A stretch of DNA of 64,000 nucleotides from Croceicoccus sp. YJ47 (lineage in GTDB: Bacteria > Pseudomonadota > Alphaproteobacteria > Sphingomonadales > Sphingomonadaceae): positions 1,352,501 to 1,416,500 of the forward strand of contig NZ_CP067087.1 in NCBI RefSeq assembly GCF_016745095.1, read 5' to 3'. A model generated the notes under the pieces. It made no database searches and was not told the DNA's origin. It saw only the letters and a program-made list of their open reading frames with translations. Position 1 is the stretch's first letter. Each line of letters opens with the position of its first letter. Position numbers and translations under genes: made by a program. Below, piece after piece: positions 53,511 through 61,685 of the stretch.

Positions 53511-54090
53511 GGCGAACCGCGTCGATCGCCGCACCGATCAAAGTGTCGCAAATCTCGCCCGCCATGTCCGGGGTGAGCGCGCCCGTAGCGACCATCCGGC
53601 CCAGCTCCTCCGGAATGGCGGCGAGCATTTCGATCCATGCAAACCCCTCGCGCACCGAAAGGCTGAAATCCCGGCGCAGCGCGCGCAGCAATTGCCGCAG
53701 ATCGGCGCGCAACCGCTCCGACACATGGCTGCCCAGATGGGCGAGCGCGTCCCCTTGCACGAAATAGGTCAGCGGCAGGCCCCCGCCGGACAGGAACTTC
53801 AGATAAATCCGCGCGCAACGCAGCAACCGATCTCCGGCATCGCCATCCCGCGCCGCACGGGCAAGGCCGGCTGCGTGCAATTCGTCGATCAACTCGCCGA
53901 ACACTGCCGCCACCAGCGCATCGCCATTCGCGAAATAGGTCCAGAACAGCGACGTGCTGATCCCCAGCGATTCGGTCAGCGGCGCGATGCCGAGTTGCAG
54001 CGTGCCGCTCTGCGCGATCTGCGCACGGGCAGCCGCGACGATCTGCGCGCGCCGGTCGGCCTGGCTTGCGGAACTCTCGTGCTCGGCCAA
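53482..54090 (-). CDS. TetR family transcriptional regulator
   Basis: This 202-residue protein has the N-terminal TetR HTH RRAQIVAAARAQIAQSG, then LTESLGISTSLFWTYFANGDALVAAVFGELI. It has a C-terminal ligand domain. It lies divergently from the amidohydrolase operon and is the likely binder of the GCACT-CTAAT-AGTGC site in that promoter. It overlaps the end of the neighbouring TetR gene by 29 nt. Confidence 0.9.
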   Translation of the reverse strand: MAEHESSASQADRRAQIVAAARAQIAQSGTLQLGIAPLTESLGISTSLFWTYFANGDALVAAVFGELIDELHAAGLARAARDGDAGDRLLRCARIYLKFLSGGGLPLTYFVQGDALAHLGSHVSERLRADLRQLLRALRRDFSLSVREGFAWIEMLAAIPEELGRMVATGALTPDMAGEICDTLIGAAIDAVRPIAPSRPAG

Positions 54091-54287
54091 TCCTCGTGTC
54101 CTTCTGTCCTTCGCGGCCGGATGGGCGCGGGGCTTTCCCCTCCTTTACCCAAGCTCTGGAAAAGCGCCAGTTTCCCGCACCTTCCGCAGGCACCGACATC
54201 GCGGCGCAATGACCTGATACAAATTCCATAAAGCCTGGGAAACATACGTCGTGGACGCGCAGTTCCGCTATCCGCATCGGTAACGTC

Positions 54288-54317
54288 TTGACTCGCACTC
54301 TAATAGTGCATCATAAT
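54288..54317 (+). promoter_or_regulatory. Promoter with operator in its spacer, upstream of the amidohydrolase
   Basis: The -35 element is TTGACT (54288-54293) and the -10 element is CATAAT (54312-54317), spaced 18 nt. The spacer contains the perfect inverted repeat GCACT-CTAAT-AGTGC (54295-54309). A repressor bound there would block RNA polymerase. The adjacent divergent TetR gene is the natural candidate. Confidence 0.6.
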
Positions 54318-54394
54318 CGCAGCGTGCTCCATGGCCCGGCGGATGACGCAAACCGGCGATGGAACGGCAGGCAGGATGCAAGGAGAGCGATACG

Positions 54395-55567
54395 ATGAAT
54401 TACGAATACGGGCGCGTCATCAACGACGCCGACAGCCACACGATGGAAACCGCGGACTGGATCTACGAATTTCTCGACGAGGATCTGCGCGACAAATACG
54501 GCGATCTCTACAAGGCGGACACGTCGGGCCGCGTCGTCAGCCTGATCGAGAAGGCGAAGAGCCGCGCCCATGATCCGGAGGCGGATGCCGCCGCCGCCGC
54601 CGATCCCATCGGCGGGGACAAGGGCTGGCTCGCGTTCGGGGCGTTCGACACGTCCGAACGCACGCGCATGCTCGACAAATATGGCTTCGTGAGCCAGCTC
54701 GTCTTTACCACCGCCAGCCTCGCCGCGATGGGCCGGGCCGAAAACCTGCGCGACAAATATGCGCTGGTGAAGGCGGCCAACATGGCGCAGCAGAAATTCT
54801 GCGACGGAGACAAGCGGCTCGTGAACGTGGCCTATGTCCCGCTCGACGATGCGGACATGGCCTTTGCCGAGGCGAAGCGCGCGATCGACGCCGGTGCCGG
54901 CGCGGTGGGCGTGGCGCCGATGCCATGCGGCAACAAATCGCCCGGCCATCCCGACCATGATGCGTTCTGGCAGATGCTGTCGGATCGCAGCATCCCGTTC
55001 ATGGTGCATATCGGCACCGGCACCATCACGCAGCCCAAGGGCTATCACAACAATGGTCGCGAACGGTCGCCCGACATTCACGGCGGGGGCGAGAACCTGC
55101 GCTTTGCCGATTTCACCTCGCTGTGTTTCGCGCCGCAGGAATTCCTGACCGCGATGGTCTATGACGGGGTGTTCGACCGTTTCCCCGACCTTCGCGGCGG
55201 CGTCATCGAAAGCGGGGCGGGATGGGTGCCCGATTTCCTGCGCCGGCTCGACTACGCCTATCGCGCGTTCGGCAAGACGGATCAGTATCTAAAAGCGCTC
55301 GCCATGAAGCCGTCGGACTATATCCGCCGCGCGGTGAAATTCACGCCCTTCCCCAAGGAAGACGTCGGCGCCATGATCCGCGAGGCCGGGCCGGAACTCT
55401 TCATGTTCTCCAGCGATTTCCCGCATCCCGAAGGGACGAAGGATCCCGTCGGCCTGTTCGAGGCGACGATGGACGATCTCAATGAAACCGAAAAGGACAT
55501 GTTCTATCGCACCAATTACGATGCGATGATGAACTATTCCTCGGAGCCGTTGCAGGCCGTCGCCTGA
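54395..55567 (+). CDS. Amidohydrolase family 2 (metal-dependent hydrolase)
   Basis: This protein is about 390 residues from ATG 54395. The N-terminal metal motif is NDADSHTMET (D-x-D-x-H). VNVAYVPLDDADMAFAEAKRAID, FMVHIGTGTITQPKG, GGVIESGAGWVPDFLRRLDYAY and a final FMFSSDFPHPEGTKDP block follow. This is the amidohydrolase-related family 2 pattern (TIM-barrel decarboxylases and hydrolases). It is preceded by an AGGAGAG ribosome-binding site and followed by a strong terminator, so it is a single-gene unit. The substrate is unknown. Confidence 0.9.
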   Translation: MNYEYGRVINDADSHTMETADWIYEFLDEDLRDKYGDLYKADTSGRVVSLIEKAKSRAHDPEADAAAAADPIGGDKGWLAFGAFDTSERTRMLDKYGFVSQLVFTTASLAAMGRAENLRDKYALVKAANMAQQKFCDGDKRLVNVAYVPLDDADMAFAEAKRAIDAGAGAVGVAPMPCGNKSPGHPDHDAFWQMLSDRSIPFMVHIGTGTITQPKGYHNNGRERSPDIHGGGENLRFADFTSLCFAPQEFLTAMVYDGVFDRFPDLRGGVIESGAGWVPDFLRRLDYAYRAFGKTDQYLKALAMKPSDYIRRAVKFTPFPKEDVGAMIREAGPELFMFSSDFPHPEGTKDPVGLFEATMDDLNETEKDMFYRTNYDAMMNYSSEPLQAVA

Positions 55568-55587
55568 ACCCGTCCGGAAGGCACAAC

Positions 55588-55622
55588 AAAAATGGCGGTC
55601 CCGATGGGGGCCGCCATTTTCC
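55588..55622 (+). terminator. Intrinsic terminator after the amidohydrolase gene
   Basis: AAAATGGCGG (55589-55598) pairs perfectly with CCGCCATTTT (55611-55620) around a 12-nt loop. The flanking A-run and T-run make it usable from both directions for the convergent quinone oxidoreductase gene. Confidence 0.8.
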
Positions 55623-55645
55623 TGTGCCGGGATGCCGGAATGCGT

Positions 55646-56644
55646 TCAGCCCGGCGTGACGATCACCTTGCCCACCGCCTTGCGGTCGGAGAGCCAGCGG
55701 ATCGCATCGCCGCCGTCTTTCAGCGGCTAGGTCCGGTCGATTCGGGGCGATATCTTACCCTCCTCCCACCATGTGAAAAGCTGTTCGACATGGGCCCGGT
55801 TGCGGTCCGGCGCACGCTGCGCAAACGCGCCCCAGAACACGCCGCGCACATCGCAGCTTTTGAGCAGGGTGAGGTTGAGCGGCAGTTTCGGAATGCCCGC
55901 CGGGAAACCGACCACGAGATAGCGCCCCTCCCACGCGATGGAGCGCAGGGCCGGTTCGCAATAATCGCCGCCCACCGGATCGTAGATCACATCGGCGCCG
56001 CCCTTGCCCACGGCGGCCTTGAATTTGTCGGCGAGCGCCTTCGATTCCGCCTTGTCGAACGGCGCGCGGCCGTAGAGCACGACATCGTCGGCGCCCGCAT
56101 CGCGCGCGGCCTGCGCCTTCTCCTCGGTCGAGACGGCGGCCACGACGCGCGCGCCCAGCGCCTTGCCGATTTCGACGGCGGCCAGCCCGACCCCGCCCGC
56201 CGCGCCGAGCACGAGGAGCGTTTCGCCCTCCTGCAACTCTCCCCGGTCGATCAGCGCGTGGATCGTCGTCGCATAGGTCATGAGCAGGGCCGCGCCTTCC
56301 GCCGGATCGCGTCCGCCGGGCAGGCGAAACGCCTTCGCCGCAACGACGACCATCTGCTCCGCCAACCCGCCATGCCCGGTGACCGAGATCAACCGGTCGC
56401 CGACACTCCACCCCTCGACCCCGGCGCCGATGGCCGTCACCTCGCCGCAGATTTCGCTGCCCGGCGCGAAGGGGCGTTCGGGCTTGAACTGGTACTTGTC
56501 CTCGATGATGAGCACATCGGGGTAATTGATCGCGCAGGCCAGAACCCTGACGGCAAGCTGCCCCTCGCCCGGTTCGGGCGCGGCAATATCCTGAAGCTCC
56601 AGCGTTTCGGGCCCGCCCACCGCGGTCGACAGTAATGCTTTCAT
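55646..56644 (-). pseudogene. NADPH:quinone oxidoreductase-like zinc-independent dehydrogenase with in-frame TAG
   Basis: This is an MDR-family dehydrogenase of the quinone reductase type. It has the start MKALLSTAVGGPETLELQD, INYPDVLIIEDKYQFKPERPFAPGSEICG, the nucleotide motif GAAGGVGLAAVEIGKALGA and VIYDPVGGDYCEPALRSI. At 55727-55729 the same frame reads TAG after SPRIDRT. It continues PLKDGGDAIRWL and SDRKAVGKVIVTPG to 55646. A conserved aromatic residue (Tyr) usually stands at the stop position. Restoring it gives 332 residues. The loss would remove only 28 residues, but these belong to the catalytic domain's last strand and helix. It is the third gene of an operon with the MaoC and phosphatase genes. 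Confidence 0.88.
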
Positions 56645-57447
56645 GGCGTGTCCTCTCCTTCTATCAGCAGGGCGGTACGCAGCCGGTCCCGCATGTTTTC
56701 GTTGACGTCGAGATGGTCGAGATACCCCTCGACCGAACCGTGTTTTTCCGTGATCGCATCGAAGGCCGCACCGATGTAATCGGGATGCGCGTCCATCATG
56801 ACCGCCACCGCCTCGGCGCCGAATCGTTCGTAGAACGCGCTGCGCGAACCATCCCCCTGAACCGCGCGGGCCTGATCCGACACGTCCTGCCGCGCGAGCG
56901 CGGTGAGCGTGTAGTCCGTCACGATATCGTCCCGCGACACGCCCAGCGCCGCGAGGATCAGCGCCGCCGCCATGCCGGTTCGGTCCTTGCCCGCCGAACA
57001 ATGGATCACGCACGGCACCGCGCCATCGGCAATGCGGGCGAGAATCTCGCCGAAGACATGCGCCATGGTAAAGGGCATCTCGGCATAGAAATCGTGCATC
57101 AGGGCCGCCGCACCGGCGCGCGTCGCGGGATAGTCCATCGCCATGTCGACCAAGCGGCGCTTGTGCCCGGGGCGAAAATGATGGGTCTGCAACGCTGGCG
57201 GGGTCCACACGGTGACGTCGGCCTCCCGTTCGCGCCGGGCGCGCAGGTCGAAGACGGTCCCGATGGCGAGCGTGTCGAGCATGGCGATGTCGCCGGGCGT
57301 CAGTTTCGACAAACGGTTCGCGCGATAGAGCATGCCGCGCCGCACGCGCCGCCCGTCCGCACCGGCATAGCCGCCGAAATCGCGGAAATTGCGCGCCCCC
57401 TCCAATGGCACGCGCCGGTCGCGCAGCATGTGCGCGGCGCCGCTCAC
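56641..57447 (-). CDS. Tyrosine phosphatase (Y_phosphatase3 type)
   Basis: This protein is about 268 residues from GTG 57447, which overlaps the MaoC gene stop (GTGA). The ATG at 57429 is an alternative. The start pattern VPLEGARNFRDFGGYAGADGR and MLYRANRLSKLT match the bacterial tyrosine/lipid phosphatase group (MptpB-like). The catalytic P-loop is HCSAGKDRTG (C-x5-R with a Lys after Gly). Its position between MaoC and the quinone oxidoreductase, both joined by 4-nt overlaps, is unusual for a protein phosphatase. The substrate is unknown. Confidence 0.9.
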   Translation of the reverse strand: MSGAAHMLRDRRVPLEGARNFRDFGGYAGADGRRVRRGMLYRANRLSKLTPGDIAMLDTLAIGTVFDLRARREREADVTVWTPPALQTHHFRPGHKRRLVDMAMDYPATRAGAAALMHDFYAEMPFTMAHVFGEILARIADGAVPCVIHCSAGKDRTGMAAALILAALGVSRDDIVTDYTLTALARQDVSDQARAVQGDGSRSAFYERFGAEAVAVMMDAHPDYIGAAFDAITEKHGSVEGYLDHLDVNENMRDRLRTALLIEGEDTP

Positions 57448-57905
57448 CCCCTCACCACGAATTGCCCGAGCCAGCGTGCGATCAAGGCGGGCCCATCCTG
57501 CCCGCGGGTGTGGAGTTCGACATCGATGGTCTGCTGAAACCGGTCGGGTGCCTTTTGCGTGACCTCGGCGATGTGGAACGCGGCGCGTACGTCGCTTCCC
57601 GCATGCACCGGGCGGACGAAACGAATGCGGTCGGTGCCGTAATTGATCCCCATGGCAAGCCCCGGAATCTCCGGCCGGTCCGCCATCCCCTGCAAGCGGG
57701 GCAATAAGGACAGGAGCAGGAACCCGTGCGCGATGGTCCCGCCGAACGGGGTTTTCGCGGCGCGCTGCGGATCGACGTGGATGAATTGATGATCGCCGGT
57801 GGCATCGGCGAAGCGGTCGATCATCGGCTGATCCACGGTGAGCCAGTCGGACAGGTAGCGTTGCCCCACCAGATCGGCGATGATCGTGTCCGCATCGATG
57901 GCCAT
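57444..57905 (-). CDS. MaoC-like (R)-enoyl-CoA hydratase
   Basis: This 153-residue hot-dog-fold protein has the hydratase motif FADATGDHQFIHVDPQRA. The catalytic Asp/His pair is in ATGDHQFIHVD, and the region TPFGGTIAHGFLLLSLLP follows. INYGTDRIRFVRPVHAGSDVRA lies in the second half. The family hydrates (R)-enoyl-CoA in fatty acid-type pathways. It heads an operon with the phosphatase and quinone oxidoreductase. The upstream gap (57906-58155) to the divergent kinase-like gene contains a perfect palindrome. Confidence 0.92.
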   Translation of the reverse strand: MAIDADTIIADLVGQRYLSDWLTVDQPMIDRFADATGDHQFIHVDPQRAAKTPFGGTIAHGFLLLSLLPRLQGMADRPEIPGLAMGINYGTDRIRFVRPVHAGSDVRAAFHIAEVTQKAPDRFQQTIDVELHTRGQDGPALIARWLGQFVVRG

Positions 57906-57972
57906 AAGTCGTCCCCCGGATGATTCCGCGCACAGGGATAAGGGAGTACCGCCCGCCCCGACAACCCCTTTT

Positions 57973-57982
57973 CGAATATTCG
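57973..57982. promoter_or_regulatory. Palindrome in the divergent MaoC / ACAD10-like control region
   Basis: CGAATATTCG is a perfect 10-bp palindrome in an AT-rich patch between divergent genes (gap 57906-58155). It is a candidate operator for a regulator of the acyl-CoA genes. It is short, so chance occurrence is possible. Confidence 0.35.
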
Positions 57983-58155
57983 GTACAATCCACGGGCCAA
58001 TCGCGTTCGATGGCGATGCACGCAACGCAGATCGTCCCTTCGCGCCGGATGCGGCGGACCATAATCGCGCGTACCGGGTTGCGTCCACGCGCGATTTGAA
58101 CATAGAGTATCCCCAAACAGATTAACACGGGACAGAGGATGGGACGGTTTTGACC

Positions 58156-59235
58156 ATGACGGACGACGGGCCAGACAATGGCGGCAATACGGGCGCAGAC
58201 GCGGCCCGCGGTGCCGAACTCGACCAGGCGCGGCTGCAATCCTGGCTGAAGACGCATGTCGCCGGTTTTTCGCAGCTTTCCTCGGTGACGAAATTCGCCG
58301 GCGGGCAATCGAACCCGACCTATCGGCTCGACACGCCGGAACGCCGCTACGTGCTGCGCCGCAAGCCGTTCGGCCCGCTGCTGCCGTCCGCCCATGCGGT
58401 GGAGCGGGAATACCGGTTGATCGGCGCGCTTTATCCCACCGATGTGCCGGTCGCGAAACCCTATGCGCTGTGCGAGGACGACGATGTCATCGGTTCGGCG
58501 TTCTACGTCATGGACATGGTGGAGGGGCGCACGTTCTGGCGCGGCGACCTGCCCGATTGCACGCCGCAGGAACGAGGGCCGATCTACCGCAGCATGATCG
58601 AGGCGCTCGCCACGCTGCACAATGTCGATCCGGTTGCGGCGGGGCTGGGCGATTACGGGGCGCCCGGCAACTATTTCGAACGGCAGGTGCGCCGCTGGAC
58701 CAAGCAATATCGCGCCTCCCAGACGGACGAGATTGCGGAGGTCGAACGACTGATCGAATGGTTGCTTACCACGCTCCCGCCGCAGGGGCGTACCGCGATC
58801 ATCCACGGCGATTACCGCATCGACAACCTGATCTATGCACCCGACAGCGCCGCGATACGCGCCATGCTGGACTGGGAATTGTCGACGCTGGGCGATCCGC
58901 TGGCCGATTTTGCCTATCTCGCGATGAACTGGGCGATGCCGCACGGGGACCGCGGGGCGCAGCTTGGCGGGCTCGATCTCGACGCGCTGGGTATTCCCTC
59001 GCTCGATACGGCAACGCGAATCTATTGCGAGCGGACGGGCATGACCGACGTTCCCGATCTCAACTGGTATTTCGCGTATAATCTGTTCCGCCTCGTCGGC
59101 ATCGTGCAGGGTATCAAGAAGCGCATGATCGACGGCAATGCCTCCAGCGCCGAGGCCGAGCGGACCGTAGCACGGCTCGTTCCGCTCGCGCAGCAGGCGT
59201 GGCGTTTCGCGCAGGCCGCCGGCGCGCGCGGCTGA
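58156..59235 (+). CDS. Phosphotransferase family protein (ACAD10/11 N-terminal-like)
   Basis: This 359-residue aminoglycoside-phosphotransferase-fold protein has the ATP-loop region FAGGQSNPTYRLDTPERRYVLRRKP. Its catalytic loop is IIHGDYRIDNLIY, and the metal-binding Asp is in AMLDWELSTLGDPLADFAYLAMNW. This subgroup resembles the kinase domain of ACAD10/11, which acts on 4-hydroxyacyl-CoA. The neighbouring acyl-CoA genes fit such a role. Its start is the ATG at 58156; TTG 58150 is possible. The next SDR gene follows after 33 nt. Confidence 0.9.
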   Translation: MTDDGPDNGGNTGADAARGAELDQARLQSWLKTHVAGFSQLSSVTKFAGGQSNPTYRLDTPERRYVLRRKPFGPLLPSAHAVEREYRLIGALYPTDVPVAKPYALCEDDDVIGSAFYVMDMVEGRTFWRGDLPDCTPQERGPIYRSMIEALATLHNVDPVAAGLGDYGAPGNYFERQVRRWTKQYRASQTDEIAEVERLIEWLLTTLPPQGRTAIIHGDYRIDNLIYAPDSAAIRAMLDWELSTLGDPLADFAYLAMNWAMPHGDRGAQLGGLDLDALGIPSLDTATRIYCERTGMTDVPDLNWYFAYNLFRLVGIVQGIKKRMIDGNASSAEAERTVARLVPLAQQAWRFAQAAGARG

Positions 59236-59268
59236 CGCCCTTTCCCCATATTCGTCAGGAGTTTACCC

Positions 59269-60033
59269 ATGTCCCTTTTCGACCTCACCGGAAAAATCGC
59301 CGTCGTCACCGGATCCTCGCGCGGGATCGGTCGCGCCATCGCCGAGGAGATGGCCGCCCATGGCGCAAAAGTCGTCATCAGCAGCCGCAAGCAGGACGCG
59401 TGCGAGGATGTCGCCCGCGAAATCGACGACCGCCACGGCAAGGGCACCGCGCTTCCCATCGCGGCGAGCATCTCGTCCAAAGATGCGTTGCAAGCCATGA
59501 TGGACAAGGTGCGCAGCGATCTCGGCCCGGTCGACATCATGGTCTGCAACGCGGCGAGCAATCCCTATTACGGGTCGATGGACGGGATCGAGGATGACCA
59601 GTTCCGCAAGATTCTCGACAATAACGTGCTGTCGAACCACTGGCTGTGCCAGATGGCGCTCCCCGACATGCGCGCGAAGGAGGACGGCGCCATCGTCATC
59701 GTGTCGAGCATCGGGGGGCTGCGCGGGTCGGACACCATCGGCGCCTATAACGTGTCGAAGGCCGCGGATTTTCAGCTCGTCCGCAATTACGCGGTGGAAA
59801 ACGGCAAGCACAATGTGCGCGTCAACGCGATCGCGCCCGGCGTGGTGAAGACCGATTTCGCCCGCGCCCTTTGGGAGGATGAAAAGGTGCACGACGCCAC
59901 CGCCGCACGCACGCCGATGCGCCGGCTCGGCGATCCGCGCGATATTGCGGGCGCGGCGATCTACCTCTCGTCGCAGGCGGGCGCATGGATGACAGGCCAG
60001 ATGATGGTCGTCGATGGCGGCATCACGATATGA
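59269..60033 (+). CDS. Short-chain dehydrogenase/reductase (DHRS4-like)
   Basis: This 254-residue SDR has cofactor motif [18 protein letters not shown] (NNAG position) and [11 protein letters not shown]. The catalytic YNVSK and [16 protein letters not shown] follow. The last segment [12 protein letters not shown] is typical. It follows the ACAD10-like kinase and is coupled by ATGA to the second SDR. It probably oxidises or reduces a hydroxyacyl-CoA or alcohol; the substrate is not determined. Confidence 0.92.
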   Translation: MSLFDLTGKIAVVTGSSRGIGRAIAEEMAAHGAKVVISSRKQDACEDVAREIDDRHGKGTALPIAASISSKDALQAMMDKVRSDLGPVDIMVCNAASNPYYGSMDGIEDDQFRKILDNNVLSNHWLCQMALPDMRAKEDGAIVIVSSIGGLRGSDTIGAYNVSKAADFQLVRNYAVENGKHNVRVNAIAPGVVKTDFARALWEDEKVHDATAARTPMRRLGDPRDIAGAAIYLSSQAGAWMTGQMMVVDGGITI

Positions 60034-60845
60034 GCGCGCGTCTCTCCGGCAAGGTCGCCATCGTCACGGGCGCCGCATCGGGCATCGGCCGGGCCAGCGC
60101 GATTCTGTTCGCGCGCGAGGGTGCATCCATCGTCGCGTTCGACCGGGCCGAGGACGTCGCCGCGACCGTCGATACGATCCGCAGCGATGGCGGGCAGGCC
60201 GTGGCCGTGACGGGCGATGCGGCGTCGGAGGACGACATCGGTATCGCCATCGCCCGCGCGAAGGACGATTTTGGCGGGCTGGACATATTTTACGCCAATG
60301 CGGGGATCACCGGGGGCCCGCGCGGCGGTTTCTTCGATGCCAGTGCCGAGGACTGGATGGATGTGCTGCGCGTCAATGTGATCGGGCCGTTCCTTGCGGT
60401 GAAGCTTGCAGCGCCGGCGATTGCGGAGCGTGGCGGCGGCGCGATCGTGTGCACCGCGAGCGTCGCCGGCCTGCGATCGGGCGCGGGACCGGCGCAATAT
60501 TCCGCGTCGAAGGCGGGCGTCATCAACCTGGTACAGACCGCGGCGCAGCAGCTCGCCGGGACGGGGGTGCGGATCAATGCGATCTGTCCGGGCCTTATCG
60601 AGACGGGCATGACGCGCAGCGCATATGAACAGGCGCGCACGGCGGGCAAGGCGGACCGGATCGGCCAGCTCAACCCGTTGCAGCGCGGCGGCGAGCCGGA
60701 GGAAATCGCGCACACCGCGCTCTTCCTCGCCTCCGACGAGGCAAGCTATGTCCATGGGCAGGCGATTGCGGTTGACGGCGGGCTGTCCACCTCGCATCCC
60801 ACCGCGCGGCGACCGGGCGGAAACAAGGGTGCGGCCGCCTGGTAA
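60030..60845 (+). CDS. Short-chain dehydrogenase/reductase
   Basis: This 271-residue SDR starts at ATG 60030, which overlaps the previous stop. It has [38 protein letters not shown] and [10 protein letters not shown], then [18 protein letters not shown]. The C-terminus has [15 protein letters not shown]. It is in the same operon as the DHRS4-like enzyme and upstream of the thioesterase gene. Confidence 0.92.
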   Translation: MSARLSGKVAIVTGAASGIGRASAILFAREGASIVAFDRAEDVAATVDTIRSDGGQAVAVTGDAASEDDIGIAIARAKDDFGGLDIFYANAGITGGPRGGFFDASAEDWMDVLRVNVIGPFLAVKLAAPAIAERGGGAIVCTASVAGLRSGAGPAQYSASKAGVINLVQTAAQQLAGTGVRINAICPGLIETGMTRSAYEQARTAGKADRIGQLNPLQRGGEPEEIAHTALFLASDEASYVHGQAIAVDGGLSTSHPTARRPGGNKGAAAW

Positions 60846-60878
60846 CCGGCCTGTTGTACGAGAAAGAGTGACGCGACG

Positions 60879-61661
60879 ATGCAAACCCCGAACCTGGCCC
60901 GATTGCTCGATGCGGCCCTCGACGATGCGGGCACGCTGGCGATGGCGGTGCCCGAAGGCTGGACCCAGGGGCGCACGGCCTATGGCGGGTTGAGCACGGC
61001 CGCGGCCTATTGCGCGGCACGGTCCGCCGGACCCGACCTGCCCCCGCTGCGAAGCGCGCAGATCGCGTTCGCAGGGCCGATATCGGGCACCGTGCGCGCC
61101 GAGGCCCGAATGCTGCGGCGTGGCCGGTCGAGCGCGTTCGTCACCGCCGATCTGCACAGCGGCGATGCGGCCGCGTGGCATGGCACGTTCCTGTTCACCG
61201 CGACGCGCGATTCGTCCGTTTTGCTGAAGTCCGCATCCGCGCCGTTCGTCGTCCCGCCCGAAGAGGCACCCGCGACCAGACGGCAACATGCGCCGGCCTT
61301 CACGCAGCATTTCGACTATGCCGACGCTTCGCCTGGCAAGGACGGGACCGAGCCGATGCTGCGCCACTGGGTCCGGCTGCGCGATCGCGGCGGGCTGGAT
61401 CCGTTTGCCGAATTGCTTCTCGTGGGCGATGCCTTGCCGCCGGGAGCGCTGACCCTGATGAAGGAGCCGGGGCCGGTTTCCTCCGCGATGTGGAGCATCG
61501 ATCTGCTCGTGTCGGAGCCTCGCACGCGCGACGGCTGGTGGCTGCTCGAAACCCGGACGGATCAGGCCGAAGGCGGGATGTCCACGCAATCCATGGCGAT
61601 CTGGAACGCGGACGGCGAGCCGGTCGCCATCGGCTCCCAGACGGTCAGCATCTTCGCCTGA
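60879..61661 (+). CDS. Acyl-CoA thioesterase (TesB-like, double hot-dog)
   Basis: This 260-residue protein has two hot-dog repeats. The first has GRTAYGGLSTAAAYCAARS and ISGTVRAEARMLRRGRSSAFVTADLHSGD. The second has GGLDPFAELLLVGDALPPGAL and ETRTDQAEGGMSTQSMAIWNADGEPVAIGSQT. This is the thioesterase-like pattern seen in sphingomonad acyl-CoA clusters. It is the last gene of the rightward kinase-SDR-SDR-thioesterase operon and is convergent with the ligase gene. Confidence 0.88.
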   Translation: MQTPNLARLLDAALDDAGTLAMAVPEGWTQGRTAYGGLSTAAAYCAARSAGPDLPPLRSAQIAFAGPISGTVRAEARMLRRGRSSAFVTADLHSGDAAAWHGTFLFTATRDSSVLLKSASAPFVVPPEEAPATRRQHAPAFTQHFDYADASPGKDGTEPMLRHWVRLRDRGGLDPFAELLLVGDALPPGALTLMKEPGPVSSAMWSIDLLVSEPRTRDGWWLLETRTDQAEGGMSTQSMAIWNADGEPVAIGSQTVSIFA

Positions 61662-61685
61662 CGCCCTGCCCCGGCATACCGGCGT

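Noticed and set aside
2284-55729. Possible recoding of TAG or TGA as amino acids
   Set aside because: Both codons act as normal stops here. For example, the haem c lipoprotein gene (29518) and the DUF418 gene end in TAG, and many genes end in TGA. No SECIS-like element or tRNA evidence was seen.
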